A stretch of 64,000 nt of DNA from Dermacentor variabilis (Eukaryota > Arthropoda > Arachnida > Ixodida > Ixodidae). Below the pieces are notes generated by a model that saw only the letters and a program-made list of their open reading frames with translations, was not told the origin of the DNA and ran no database searches. The first letter of the stretch is position 1. Every line of letters begins with the position of its first letter. Below are positions 42,892-53,273 of this stretch, one piece after another. The DNA lies in contig NW_027460291.1 of the NCBI RefSeq assembly GCF_050947875.1, positions 30,069,589 to 30,133,588 on the forward strand. Direction: 5' to 3'. The translations under genes and the position numbers were made by a program.

Positions 42892-45800
42892 CTATATTTT
42901 ATGTAATAGTCCAGTGTCGTCTAGAAATTTACGGATGTCCCATAATGTCACTAGTGGATCATCACCTAAAATTAGAGAAGGGTGTGGAGGTATGTGTAGT
43001 TGATATAGTTTGTGCAAAAGTGTTCGTCTGTGTGTTTCAGTCTGGGTACATGTTAGTAATATGTGTATAACTGTTAGTGGCTGTTGACATTTCTCGCATG
43101 TTGGTGTGTCTTCTTTCGTAAGTAAGTAATTGTGCGTGAGGTGCGTGTGCCCAATGCGTAGTCGGCATAAAACTACTTCGATGAACCGCTCCTGATGATA
43201 GCATGACTTCCACTCGCCAACTATGGGTTTCGTGAGATGTGGTTTGTTGTCAGCACAACGGTCCCATTCGCGTTGCCATTTCTCCGTTAAGGCTTTTCTA
43301 ATCGCACGGATGCTATCTTTGTATGGAAGTGTTGTGTTTGTTATATCTTTGTTCGCTGCCATCGATGCACATCTATCGGCTGCTTCGTTCCCCGGTATCC
43401 CAACATGACTTGGTACCCAGCAGAAGCGGATTGATCTCCCATATTTATTAAGCGCGACCATGTTTAGTATATCCCGTAACAGGGGTTCACACTCAGATTT
43501 CAGATTTAGAGCTTTCAGTGTACTTAAGGAATCAGTGTATATGACCGTGTTTTTGTGCTTGCCAGTGATAATCTTTTTAACTACTACCCATACAGCATAA
43601 ACTTCAGCAGTGAAAACCGAAGCATGTTTTGGTAGACGAATACTTGTTTCCCAATTGTCTGTTACGGCCCCTACGCCCACGTGTTCTTTTGTTTTGGAGC
43701 CATCCGTGTAGAATTCCATGTGATTTTGATACTTCTCCTGAAGAGCACGGAATTCTTATATGATGTGTTCGTGTGGAGTGTCTCTTTTCTTTAAATGTGT
43801 TAGTGTCCAGTCACACAACTGTGTGAAATGGTACCATGGGGCCAACCGTTGTGGTTTTTTGGCAACCTGGAGGACTTCGTGGGGAATGTCATAATCCCAA
43901 CAGTACTGCTCATACCGCAGGACAAGTGGCCTAATCATGTTCGGTTTATTTGTGTAGTGTAAGCGTGAGTTGCACTGCGTAAGGATGTTGTAGCATATGT
44001 GTTGAGGTGATGACTGAATTCTGAGTACGTAGGAAAAGGTGAGTAATGCTCTGCGCTGCTGTAAGGAGGGTTCATTACACTCAACATATAAACTTTGAAT
44101 GGGTGACGTTCTGTAGGCGCCACTTGCCAGTCGCAATCCAAGGTTATGTACTGGATCAAGTAGTTGGATGTAGGACTGCCTGGCTGAACCATAAACCACG
44201 GAGCCGTAGTCTAAAAGGCTACGCACAAGAGACCGGTAAATACGTAAAAGACAGGTTCGGTCGGAACCCCAGTGCTTATGAGACAAAACTTTTAGGATAT
44301 TCAATGCTTTATTTGCCTTAATTTTTAGTGTTTTAATGTGGGCTAGGAAGTTTAGTTTTTTATCAAACTTTACTCCCAAGAATTTACATTCTTGTTTTGC
44401 CGGCAGTGCGACATCATTCAATTTTAGAAGCGGGTCTAAGTACAATCCTCGTTTTTGCGAGAATAGCACTGTAACGGTTTTTTGAGTAGAGAAACGGAAG
44501 CCATTTTTTTCAGCCCACTCCATTAGTTTATTAATTGTTATCTGGACCTGCCTTTCACATGTATGTAAGTTTGAGGCGCGGCACGCTATTTGCAGATCAT
44601 CGACGTATATGGAGTGCATGATAGAGGGGGGAATGACTTTGTTAACAGAGTTCATTTTTACTATAAAGAGTGTTGTGCTTAGTACGCATCCTTGTGGCAC
44701 ACCATTTTCCTGAATGAATACACGTGACAGCACCGTTCCTAAACGCACCTGGAATGTTCGGTCCGACATGAAATCGGCTAGACATTTCAGCATTCTACCT
44801 CGGATTCCTAAATCTGCTAAGTCCCTTAATATACCAAACCTCCATGTTGTGTCGTACGTCTTTTCTAAGTCAAAGAAAACAGTGAGACAATATTGTTTGT
44901 GTAGGAAGGCCGCACGTATCTCGTCTTCTAGCCGGACTAGGTGATCTGTTGTGGAACAACCTTTCTTGTATGCACACTGATGGTTATCTAGCATGTTTTC
45001 TGTGTCAAGGACGTATGTCAATCTTATGTTGATGATGGCCTCATAGGACTTTGCAAGACAACTTGTGAGTGCTATGGGTCTATAACTGGTTGCTGTTGTG
45101 GGAGACTTTCCGGCTTTCAAGAACGGGATTATGATAGCTTTCTTCCACTCTTTGGGCATTTTCCCCGTTTCCCAGATTATGTTGAAGAAATGAAGCAGGG
45201 TCTCAACTGCTTTAGGGGATAGGTGAGCTAGCATTGCATAAAGTACCCTGTCCGGACCGGGTGCTGTTTTTTTGCCACTAGTAAGGACTCTGTTGATTTC
45301 TGGAAGTGTTAGAGGGCCATTATACAGTCTTTCTAAACTTCCTGTGGTCGGAAGCTTTAGTTTTTCTGCTAATTGTTTATGTTTCAGGAATGCCGCAGAG
45401 TAGTTTTTCGAGCTTGAGATATCATGGAAATGTTGCCCTAATATGTCTACTTGTTCTTCTATATTTGTTTGTGTGCCTGGAGGTGACAGTATGGGGATAG
45501 TGTAAGAAGCGTAATCGCCTCTAAACTTGCGAAGCTGATCCCACATTTGTTTGGATGTTATTGAACTATTTACAGACGATACATAATTTTTCCATGACTG
45601 TCTTTCTGCTTGTCTGCGTGTGTACCTGGCTTTCGCTTTTGCTTTTTTGAAAGAGAGTAGATTATCTTGTGATGGGTATCGCCGAAAGATACCCCACGCT
45701 TTGTTTTGTAGTTTTTTTGTTTGCGTACATTCTTTCGTCCACCAGGGTTTTAGGTTTTTTCTTAGGAAGCCTGACGATTGTGGGATTGTTTCTGCTGCTG

Positions 45801-46602
45801 CAGCAAGTATACAGGCGGTGATCTGATCGTTCATTTCATCTATGGTTAGCTCATCTGATATGTTATCCAGAGTGGCCTTTTCGGTAAAGAGGGGCCAGTC
45901 TGCTAGATGGAGTTTCCAACGGGGTGGCCTCAGTGGGATGGTAGGAAAAGTAGATGTTCTTTTAATGATAGCGGGCATATGGTCACTACCATAGGGGTTC
46001 TGAATAACATTCCACTGAAAATCGCAAAAAAGAGATGGAGAGCACAGTGCTAGATCTAAGCAACTCATAGCTCCTGTGCTTGGGGAGTAGTAAGTAGCCG
46101 CACCTGTGTTTAAAAGGCATATGTCATTTGTTAGGATAAAATCTTCAAGCGTTTGACCCCTGTTGTCAGTAGTTTTACTACCCCATAACGTGTTATGCGA
46201 ATTAAAATCACCGCCTATTAAAAATGGTTCAGGTAGCTGGTTTAAAATTAACTCTAGGTCTCTTACGGTAAAATGTGAATGCGGCGGAATGTATACTGAA
46301 CAAATGGTGATGGTTTTGTGAGCTAAAACGGTGACAGCAACGGCTTCTATGTGAGTGTTAATGGGAACTTCTCTGGCTGCTATACCACCTGGAAGAACAA
46401 TGGCTACACCACCTGACAGCCGGTTCTCCTGAGTACAGTCGCGCCGTACAACGGTGAAGCCTTTTAAAATGTTTTTGTGTTTATCGCCTAGGTTGGTTTC
46501 CTGCAAGCACAGGGCCACAGGAGAGAAGTTTATTAACAGGTCTTTTATGTCACCTAAGTTACGTAAGAGACCTCTACAATTCCATTGGATCATAAAAGCC
46601 AT
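42892..46602 (-). pseudogene. I-C ORF2: endonuclease, reverse transcriptase, RNase H
   Basis: Starts at ATG 46602. The AP endonuclease (about 1-215) shows LQETNLG (Glu), GGDFNSHNTLW (Asp, Asn) and GSDHMPAI (His). The RT (about 420-760) shows EWKKAIIIPFLKAGKS, SYRPIALTSCLAKSYE, VFFDLEKTYDTT and catalytic IYVDDLQIAC. A single TAA at 43756-43758 separates the RT region from RNase H, which stays in the same frame: EFYTDGSKT, FTAEVYAV, IYTDSLSTL and GNEAADRCA hold the catalytic D, E, D, D. A CEKCQQPLTVIHILLTC finger lies near the end. The nicking and copying activities target-prime new copies. Apart from the one stop all motifs are intact. Confidence 0.93.
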
Positions 46603-46707
46603 TGTAAAATTAAAAGGTAAAAAATGATATTAACGAGTGAATGGGAGGTAAGAAAGATGTTAGGTGACATGGATCTGAATAAGGCGGATACAACAGAGCG
46701 ATAACCC

Positions 46708-47895
46708 TTATGTTATCGCCTTCTTATTTAGAGTTGTTATTGGGATTTTGTCCCTCCTACCGCGCTCGAGAGAGCGCGTGTCCTTTGGTGTCGAGGACAC
46801 CGGGGTTTTTGTTTCGACCTCCATTGCTCTCTCTGAGGCGCTGGAGGACCGAGAGTTTGGCGCTGAGACACGTGTCTCGGGCCTTGGAGTGCGCTTGATC
46901 TTAGGGCCCTGCGGGACTGCTGTCTGCAGGGCCGTTGAAGAGGGCGGAGCAGTACTGACTGCTTCCACCACGGGGGCGGGAGGAGTCACTGCGGCACCAC
47001 TGCGCGTGGGCTCGGAGGACTCCGGAGGCCTCTGTGACGCTGCCCCCGCCTGCGTCACGTCGGCATAACTGCGTCGCGAAAGGTACGACAGTCGTTTTCT
47101 GGCTTCGAAGAACGAGATTTTTTATTTTACAATTAGTGCAATGATCTCCTTTTCCTTTTTCCAGCATGGGCACGAACGCGAATAGGCTGGATGGTCTCCT
47201 TTACAGTTAACACAAAATGGTGGAGAGGTGCAATGCTCAGATTGGTGATCGTTGGAGCTGCATTTAGCACAAGTTGTTTGTCCTCGGCATGCATGTGAAG
47301 CATGTCCGAATCTTTGGCATTTGAAGCATCGTCTGGGGTTTGGGATATATGGTCTCACATTGACTTTGACATAACCGGCATCGAGAGAGGTAGGCATTAC
47401 GCTTGTTCCGAAGGTGAGTATAACGTGTTTAGTGGGGATTTCTTGATCGTTTCTACGGATTACTATTCTTTGTACTTTTGTTAAATTTTGTTCTTGGAAA
47501 CCCTCAAGGAGTTCCTCATCGCTCAGTCCAATAAAGTCTTCTTCAGATATCACTCCCCGACTTGTGTTCAGTGTTCTATGTGGTGAAATTGTCACTGTGG
47601 TGTCGCCAATACTGGTAAGGTCAGTGAGCTTCTCTACTTGGTCTTTATCATTCAGTTCTAGGAGGAGGTCTCTGCTAGACATTTTGGAGGCTTTGTACGT
47701 CGGTCCGATTTTTTCTTTCAAGCATTTGGCTACAAGGAATGGTGAGAGTTTTCTTACTGGCATATTGCTTCCGCTATGTACTACATAGTACTTGGGGAAG
47801 GATGGAGCGTTGCTCCGAAAGGAGAAATGGAATGGTACTTCGGTGCGGCATCTTTTCAGACGCCGATCATAGACGAGAGAGGTTTGTGCTGCCAT
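46708..47895 (-). pseudogene. I-C ORF1: zinc-knuckle RNA-binding protein
   Basis: The open frame extends upstream to 48063 but begins there with GTG inside the 5' UTR; the first sensible ATG is 47895 (MAAQTSLVYDRR). The N-terminal part carries VRKLSPFLVAKCLKEKIGPTYKASK. Three CCHC knuckles follow at about residues 190-242 (CFKCQRFGHASHAC, CAKCSSNDHQSEHC, CVNCKGDHPAYSRSC). A TAA at 47122-47124 interrupts it; in the same frame a Ser/Pro/Thr-rich basic tail runs to 46708. The protein coats the LINE RNA. ORF2 starts about 105 bases after its end. Confidence 0.9.
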
Positions 47896-48420
47896 AGAAA
47901 ATGAGTATGTTCGGCAACAGCGCCGACCGCCCACCACGGAGCCCAACGAGGGGACGCGGCAGAGCTTGTGTACAAGCCTGCACGACGCCAGCCGTACGCC
48001 GTCGCTATAACCAAATATGGTGTACCCAAGGTAGGATATCCACCCAAGGTTAACCCTTGCCACCGTGGAGAAAGGAAGTAAATGGAAGAGAGAAGAAGAC
48101 AGGAAAGATCGAAAAGTGAGGGATAAAGGCGAAGGTTTGGGGAGAGAGAGACAGGAAGAGGCGACTGCCGATTTCCCCCGGGTGGGTCAGTCCGGGGTGC
48201 CGTCTATGTGAAGCAGAGGCCGAAGAGGTGTGTTGCCTCCGCCGGGGGGCCTTAAAGGTCCAAACACCCAGCATCGGCTCAACCTCCAGGATCCCCTTTT
48301 CTCCGGACACGGCTAAGCCGCGCACGGCTACACGCGGGAGGGTCCAACCCTCGTGTGCTCGGGTACGTGGTGTCGCAACACACCAAACGCCTGCTTGCGC
48401 AGACGCCCCTGCGGGGGGGG
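47896..48420 (-). promoter_or_regulatory. I-C 5' UTR
   Basis: The segment between the target duplication and the ORF1 start, conserved with 26657-27032 of I-B despite long divergence. It must contain the internal promoter; I cannot name its motifs. The first bases are a C run (minus strand). A long plus-strand frame (from 48228) crosses it into Gypsy-2 gag by chance. Confidence 0.7.
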
Positions 48421-50135
48421 GGGGAAGGTTTGTTTCGGAATTCAAAGAACGATTCGGCGACTCCGCGACGAGAAAGAAAAGGGCAGAACAGACTCTACTG
48501 CAACGTGCGCAAGTGCCAGGCGAAACCTGCACGACCTACATGGAGGCAGTAATAAAACTGTGTAGGATGGTGGATTCTGGAATGTCCGAGGAAGACAAAG
48601 TCGGGCACATCCTAAAAGGAATTGCCGAGGATGTTTATAACTTCCTCGTCGCAAAAGACAACCTGGCTTCCGTCGCTGACATCATTCGGCACTGTCGTAC
48701 TTTCGAGCAACTGAAGACAAGGCGCGTCACGCCGAAGTTTGGCAGGCTAGCCAATGTGACCACAGTTGCTAGCGTGGACACCAACCAGCCCCTCGATCTG
48801 GCATCAACGATCCGACAAATAGTTCGGGAAGAGCTAAGCCTGCACGCGCAAGTGACACATCCAGGCACTCATAGCTGCCGCCTATCACCAGATTTCGAGC
48901 CTAACGTAGCATCCTTCTCCCCGTATCCTGTGGCGAGAGGCACAGAGGATTATGAACTCGCGCCCCGACAGCAGCCACGTGTCTACAACAGAGGCCCTAC
49001 CTATGACGCTCGGCCACAACGAGAGCAGCCGCGTTTTCACCCCCGAGGCCCTGTGACTTCTGTCAGGCCGCGACAAGAACAGCACCGACCCTATTGCCAC
49101 GACGCGACTTATGCACGATATAACGGACCTCAGCAAGCAGCAGAGACACGTTATCCACATGACAACGAACTTTCTCGCCGACCGCAGCCGCCTACCATTC
49201 GTTTTGAGGAAGACGCTGTGAACCGCGACCCTCCCGTGTGCTACAATTGCGGTTCCACAGGCCATATAGCTCGGTATTGTCGCCAAGGCCGTCAACCACG
49301 TAGGACACCACCGGTGTTCTCGCCACCCAGAACCCGTACTTCATATGACTTGCGGACGACCGATTTGCCCCCAATGGACCACTTACATGAGACCAGGCGC
49401 AGCGATTCGCCAGCATCTGAGCGGAGTTTGACGCCACCAAATAACCGTCCCCGTCGCTCTCCGTCCCCCTCGGCGCACTTCTTCCTCACCGCCGCCGGGA
49501 AACTAGCATCCGCGGCCAGTGGAGGTGTGGTCGCCGGACGGTCTTCGCAAGAAATACCTCTGCCTGTTGCGATGTTCAAAAACAAAGTGAATGTTTCGAT
49601 TGACGGAATACCGACCATGGCGTTAGTTGATACTGGAGCGACTGTGTCTGTGATGAGCCTCGCTTTCAAAAACCGGCTGGGCCACAAAGTTATGTTTTCT
49701 TGGAACGACGGTATTACCTTTCGTGGAGTAGGCGGCGAGTGGCTTCATCCCCTTGGTGTTTGTGCTGTGAGTGTTTTGTTGGCTGGGAAAGTGTTTGTGT
49801 CGGAATTCCTTGTTCTTTCTCGTTGTTCGCACGACGTTATTCTTGGTATCGATTTTCTTAAACAGTGCGGCGCTTCCGTGGACTCTGGTTGTGGCGAAAT
49901 CTCATTCAACAAGTTATTTATATCAGCACATTCCGAACAAAGCTTGGGTGGTGAAGACGGGGACAGAGACACACTCAGTGTTCTTGATGAAGTGATTGCA
50001 CCATCGTGGTGCCTGACGCCCGTTCGTGTTTCTACAACTACTGTTGATGCTGATTGTGTTGACCTTGTAGTTAGGCCTCTCCGCGTAAACTGTGCTAAAA
50101 AAATATACTCAAGCCCTGCTCTGTCGTGTGCTTGA
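48421..50135 (+). pseudogene. Gypsy-2 Gag (rest) and aspartic protease
   Basis: Continues the Gag frame after the LINE: FGDSATRKKRAEQTLLQRAQ, CTTYMEAVIKLCRMVD, SEEDKVGHILKGIAEDVYNFL (capsid), an Arg/Pro/Gln-rich part, the zinc knuckle CYNCGSTGHIARYC (near 49240), an SPSP-rich linker, then the protease with MALVDTGATVSVMS (near 49617) and DVILGIDFLKQCGASV. Gag and protease share one frame. The stop at 50133-50135 lies 44 bases past the start of the RT frame. The protease looks intact. Confidence 0.93.
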
Positions 50136-51552
50136 CGAGAGGAGTCACCACATTGTGGGCGCTGAACTGTTCCGCCACGCCGGTTGTCCTTCCTCGCGGT
50201 ATGAAAATCGCTCTTTCGATGAAGCCGCATGTAGCTCAATAGCGGCGCTAACTGCGGACGTCTCTGCAGCTTGCTCTCCTTGCGATAATCGCCATTCTGA
50301 AGAGCTAATGCTTGGCATGATCAGCAAGGCTCTCAGTACATCGGAACGGCAATCACTGGTACAAATCCTTGCCAGGCATGAGGCTGCATTCGACTTCACG
50401 CATGGAGATGCACCCCTTCATTTACCGTCGTCCCGCGCTCGTCACAGAATAGACACCGGCTTAGCACACCCCATCCGCCAGAAGCCCTACCGAGTGTCAT
50501 CGTCCGAGCGCAAAGTTATTGCCGAGCAAGTCAAGGAGATGATGAACAAAGGTGTCGTTCAAGAGTCATCTAGTCCATGGGCAGCCCCAGTAATCGTGAT
50601 CCGAAAAAATGATGGCTCCTGGAGATTCTGCGTTGATTACCGACATCTAAACGCAGTGACGATGAAGGATGTCTATCCACTACCGCGAATCGATGACGTC
50701 ATTAATTGCTTACACGTTGCTTCTTACTTTTCGACACTTGATTTGCGATCGGGGTATTGGCAAATACCTATGGACCCTGCCGACAAGGAAAAGACAGCTT
50801 TCGGGACTCCAGATGGCCTATTCGAATTTAATGTTATGCCTTTTGGCCTTTGCAATGCTCCCGCCACCTTTGAAAGATTCATGGACACAGTACTACGTGG
50901 TCTAAAGTGGGAGATATGCATGTGTTACCTCGATGATGTTGTAATCTTTGGTCGCCCGTTTCAAGAACATAACGAACGCCTCAGCCTCGTTCTCGACTCC
51001 ATTGAGAAAGCTGGACTGGTCCTAAACTCAAAAAAGTGTCGGTTCGGCGAACGTCAAACACTGGTCCTGGGACACTTAGTCGACAAGGATGGAGTCAGAC
51101 CCGATCCTCGTAAGATTTAAGCAGTGAGCTCCTTCAAGCCACCGCAGTCAGCACGAGAACTTCGCTCATTCATTGGCCTATGTTCGTATTTTCGTCGTTT
51201 TGTTCCCCGGTTTGCCGACATCGTTTACCCGTTGACAAGTGTTTTGCGACAAAATGCATCCTTCCATTGGACACCAGAGTGTGACGCATCATTCTCTCAA
51301 CTGATGTTTATACTAACGTCAGCACCCCTATTGCGTCACTTTGATCAATCTTGCCCGACTGAAGTTCACAGTGATGCTAGTGGAATCGGGATAGGAGCGG
51401 TGCTTGTACAACGTCACAGCGGCGCAGAACATGTTGTCGCATATGCCAGCCGTTGTCTGAGCAAATCTGAACGCAATTATACGGTTACGGAACAGGAATG
51501 CCTGGCAGCCGTTTTCGCCGTACAAAAGTTTCGCTGTTATCTTTACGGTAGA
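50092..51552 (+). pseudogene. Gypsy-2 reverse transcriptase and start of RNase H
   Basis: The RT frame is shifted one base relative to Gag-protease. Motifs: QKPYRVSSSERKVIAEQV, APVIVIRKNDGSWRFCVDYRHLN, FSTLDLRSGYWQIPMD, FNVMPFGLCNAPATFER and catalytic CYLDDVVIFGR. An in-frame TAA at 51118-51120 follows the thumb (DPRKI). The same frame continues with [20 protein letters not shown] and RNase [18 protein letters not shown] and [15 protein letters not shown]. The frame is lost near 51560 by what looks like loss of one T. Confidence 0.92.
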
Positions 51553-51599
51553 CCTTCAAGATTATCACCGACCATCATTCTTTATGCTGGCTGGTCGGT

Positions 51600-53033
51600 T
51601 TGCGTGATCCCTCTGGTCGCCTCGCACGTTGGGCGCTGCGCCTCCAGGAATACGACTTTGTGGTATCGTACAAGAGTGGCCGTCGTCACGCTGACGCAGA
51701 CTGCCTCTCTCGGATTCCTCTTGTGGCTACCGACTGCGATGCTGAGAATTTTGACGACTGTCTCGCTGCTGTTACTCCTACGTTCCCTGACGCGGCAGAC
51801 TTTGAGCGAGAACAACGGGATGATGTTACCCTTGATCCGCTTTTTGTCGCCGCCCGTACTTCTAAAGGCAGCGGTCGCTTTACTGTCCGTGATAAATTGC
51901 TGTACAAAACTAATTACTCCGGGCATGGAGCGCGTTTTCTGCTGGTTGTCCCCGAGAGTCTCCGTTCCGACGTTCTACGCGCCATGCATGACGATGTGAC
52001 ATCCGGCCATTTCGGCTTCGTACGAACGCTGCACCGCACGCAGGAGCGCTTTTACTGGCCCAAGATGTACGAAACAACCAAGCGCGATGTCGCTAGTTGT
52101 GAAACGTGCCAACGTCACAAGCGACCGACCACCGCAGTCCCGGGTCCCCTTCGGCCATTGACACCGCCCAGTACGCCGTTCGAGCAAGTAGGCATTGACC
52201 TTTTGGGTCCATTCCCGTTATCCAACAACAAGAACCGCTGGATAATTGTCTGCGTAGACCATATTACACGGTATGCAGAAACTGCAGCCATACCATCTTC
52301 TACTGCTGTTTGCGTGGCGGTGTTCCTGCTCCGTTCCGTGGTCCTTCGTCATGGCCCACCAGGTGTCATCATCAGCGACCGTGGTCGCCAGTTCACGGCT
52401 GATGCCATTGAAGAGTTGCTTCGTTTGTGCACTTCACAGTTTCGTCATTCCATGCCGTATCATCAACAGACCAATGGCCTTGTTGAAAGGACAAACAGAA
52501 CGCTGACTAACATGCTTGCCATGTACGTCTCCTCCAATCATAAGAACTGGGACGACGTGCTGCCTTTCATCACCTATGCGTACAACACGGCGAAGCACGA
52601 AACCACGAAATATAGCCCATTTTATCTCCTGTATGTAAGGTTACCGCGAAGCCCTCTGGACACTTTCTTACCCTTCGTTCTGCACAGTGATGATTCTGTA
52701 TCGGAGACTTTGCGTCACGCCGAAGAAGCGCGTCGAATAACTCGTATTCGTACTCTGGCCTCGCAAAGTCGTTCGAAAGAGCGATACGACGACCGTCACG
52801 TACAAGTATCGCTGCAAAAAGGTGACTTAGTCCTTCTTTGGACACCGCGACGCAAGCGTGGATTGTGCCAAAAGTTCCTGTCACAATATTCAGGCCCATA
52901 TGTAGTTGTGGACCGCCTGAGCGAACTCACTTACGTCATAGCTCGCCTACTGTGCAATGGTCGGCGATCAAGCAGAACTCAGCTGACTCATATTGCTCGC
53001 CTGAAGCCTTTCTACCCTCCTTGTCCATCCTGA
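51600..53033 (+). CDS. Gypsy-2 RNase H end and integrase
   Basis: 477 open codons: the RNase H tail ([13 protein letters not shown]), the linker ([19 protein letters not shown]), the HHCC finger (H..H in [18 protein letters not shown], then CETCQRHK), and the core with D, D, E in [19 protein letters not shown] and [10 protein letters not shown]. The C-terminal domain contains [41 protein letters not shown], a GPY/F module, which some Gypsy integrases use in target choice. The enzyme inserts the cDNA. Complete and uninterrupted; its usual translation as part of Pol is prevented by upstream breaks. Confidence 0.93.
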   Translation: MRDPSGRLARWALRLQEYDFVVSYKSGRRHADADCLSRIPLVATDCDAENFDDCLAAVTPTFPDAADFEREQRDDVTLDPLFVAARTSKGSGRFTVRDKLLYKTNYSGHGARFLLVVPESLRSDVLRAMHDDVTSGHFGFVRTLHRTQERFYWPKMYETTKRDVASCETCQRHKRPTTAVPGPLRPLTPPSTPFEQVGIDLLGPFPLSNNKNRWIIVCVDHITRYAETAAIPSSTAVCVAVFLLRSVVLRHGPPGVIISDRGRQFTADAIEELLRLCTSQFRHSMPYHQQTNGLVERTNRTLTNMLAMYVSSNHKNWDDVLPFITYAYNTAKHETTKYSPFYLLYVRLPRSPLDTFLPFVLHSDDSVSETLRHAEEARRITRIRTLASQSRSKERYDDRHVQVSLQKGDLVLLWTPRRKRGLCQKFLSQYSGPYVVVDRLSELTYVIARLLCNGRRSSRTQLTHIARLKPFYPPCPS

Positions 53034-53055
53034 CTCGCCCCACGGGCTTCGTCTG

Positions 53056-53067
53056 CTTGCGGGGAAA
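53056..53067 (+). promoter_or_regulatory. Gypsy-2 polypurine tract
   Basis: GCGGGGAAA immediately before the 3' LTR. In LTR elements this RNase H-resistant purine run primes plus-strand DNA synthesis. Confidence 0.8.
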
Positions 53068-53213
53068 TGTAACAGATACGAAAGGCACGGACACGAAGAG
53101 AAGGAAGAGAAGACGAAGAGAACGAGGAGTTTGAGAGGCCGGGCTGCGCTGCGATCACGCTACGACCATCGTCCATCTCCTGTAAATAAGACCATACCTT
53201 CGCAACTCATCGT

Positions 53214-53217
<4 letters not shown>
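53068..53217 (+). repeat. Gypsy-2 3' LTR, 150 bp
   Basis: Same length as the 5' LTR with three substitutions by eye (about 2 percent). Ends CGTAACA directly before the TA run. Confidence 0.95.

Positions 53218-53271
<54 letters not shown>
53218..53271. repeat. (TA)n microsatellite, right part
   Basis: About 26 TA units continuing the run at 42181-42253 on the other side of Gypsy-2. Confidence 0.95.

Positions 53272-53273
<2 letters not shown>

Larger units (their letters stand above)
42781..48420 (-). mobile_element. I-C: full-length I-like LINE in Gypsy-2 gag
   Basis: 5,640 bp on the minus strand: 5' UTR (48420-47896), ORF1, ORF2 with endonuclease, RT, RNase H and CCHC finger, 3' UTR, and an (AACT)n tail (plus strand AGTTAGTTAGTTA at 42781). 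The exact 14-bp target duplication and only one internal stop in each ORF mark a young copy. It serves as the reference for identifying I-A, I-B and the 40034-41783 fragment. Confidence 0.95.
42254..53217 (+). mobile_element. Gypsy-2: complete Ty3/Gypsy element with a LINE inside
   Basis: Two 150-bp LTRs, leader, Gag-protease, RT, RNase H, integrase and a polypurine tract in canonical order. There is no envelope gene. Without the 5.6-kb LINE the element is about 5.3 kb. Damage: the LINE in gag, a frame change between protease and RT, one TAA in the RT/connection region (51118-51120) and a one-base frame change in RNase H (about 51560). The target site is a TA repeat, which hides the exact duplication. 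Confidence 0.95.

Noticed and set aside
45306..45826. Plus-strand frames inside I-C (also 44046-44321, 47302-47788)
   Set aside because: They are antisense shadows of ORF1 and ORF2.
48228..50135. A 635-codon frame read as one protein
   Set aside because: Its first 60-odd codons are the antisense of the I-C 5' UTR and join Gypsy-2 gag only by chance of frame. The Gag part begins at 48421.
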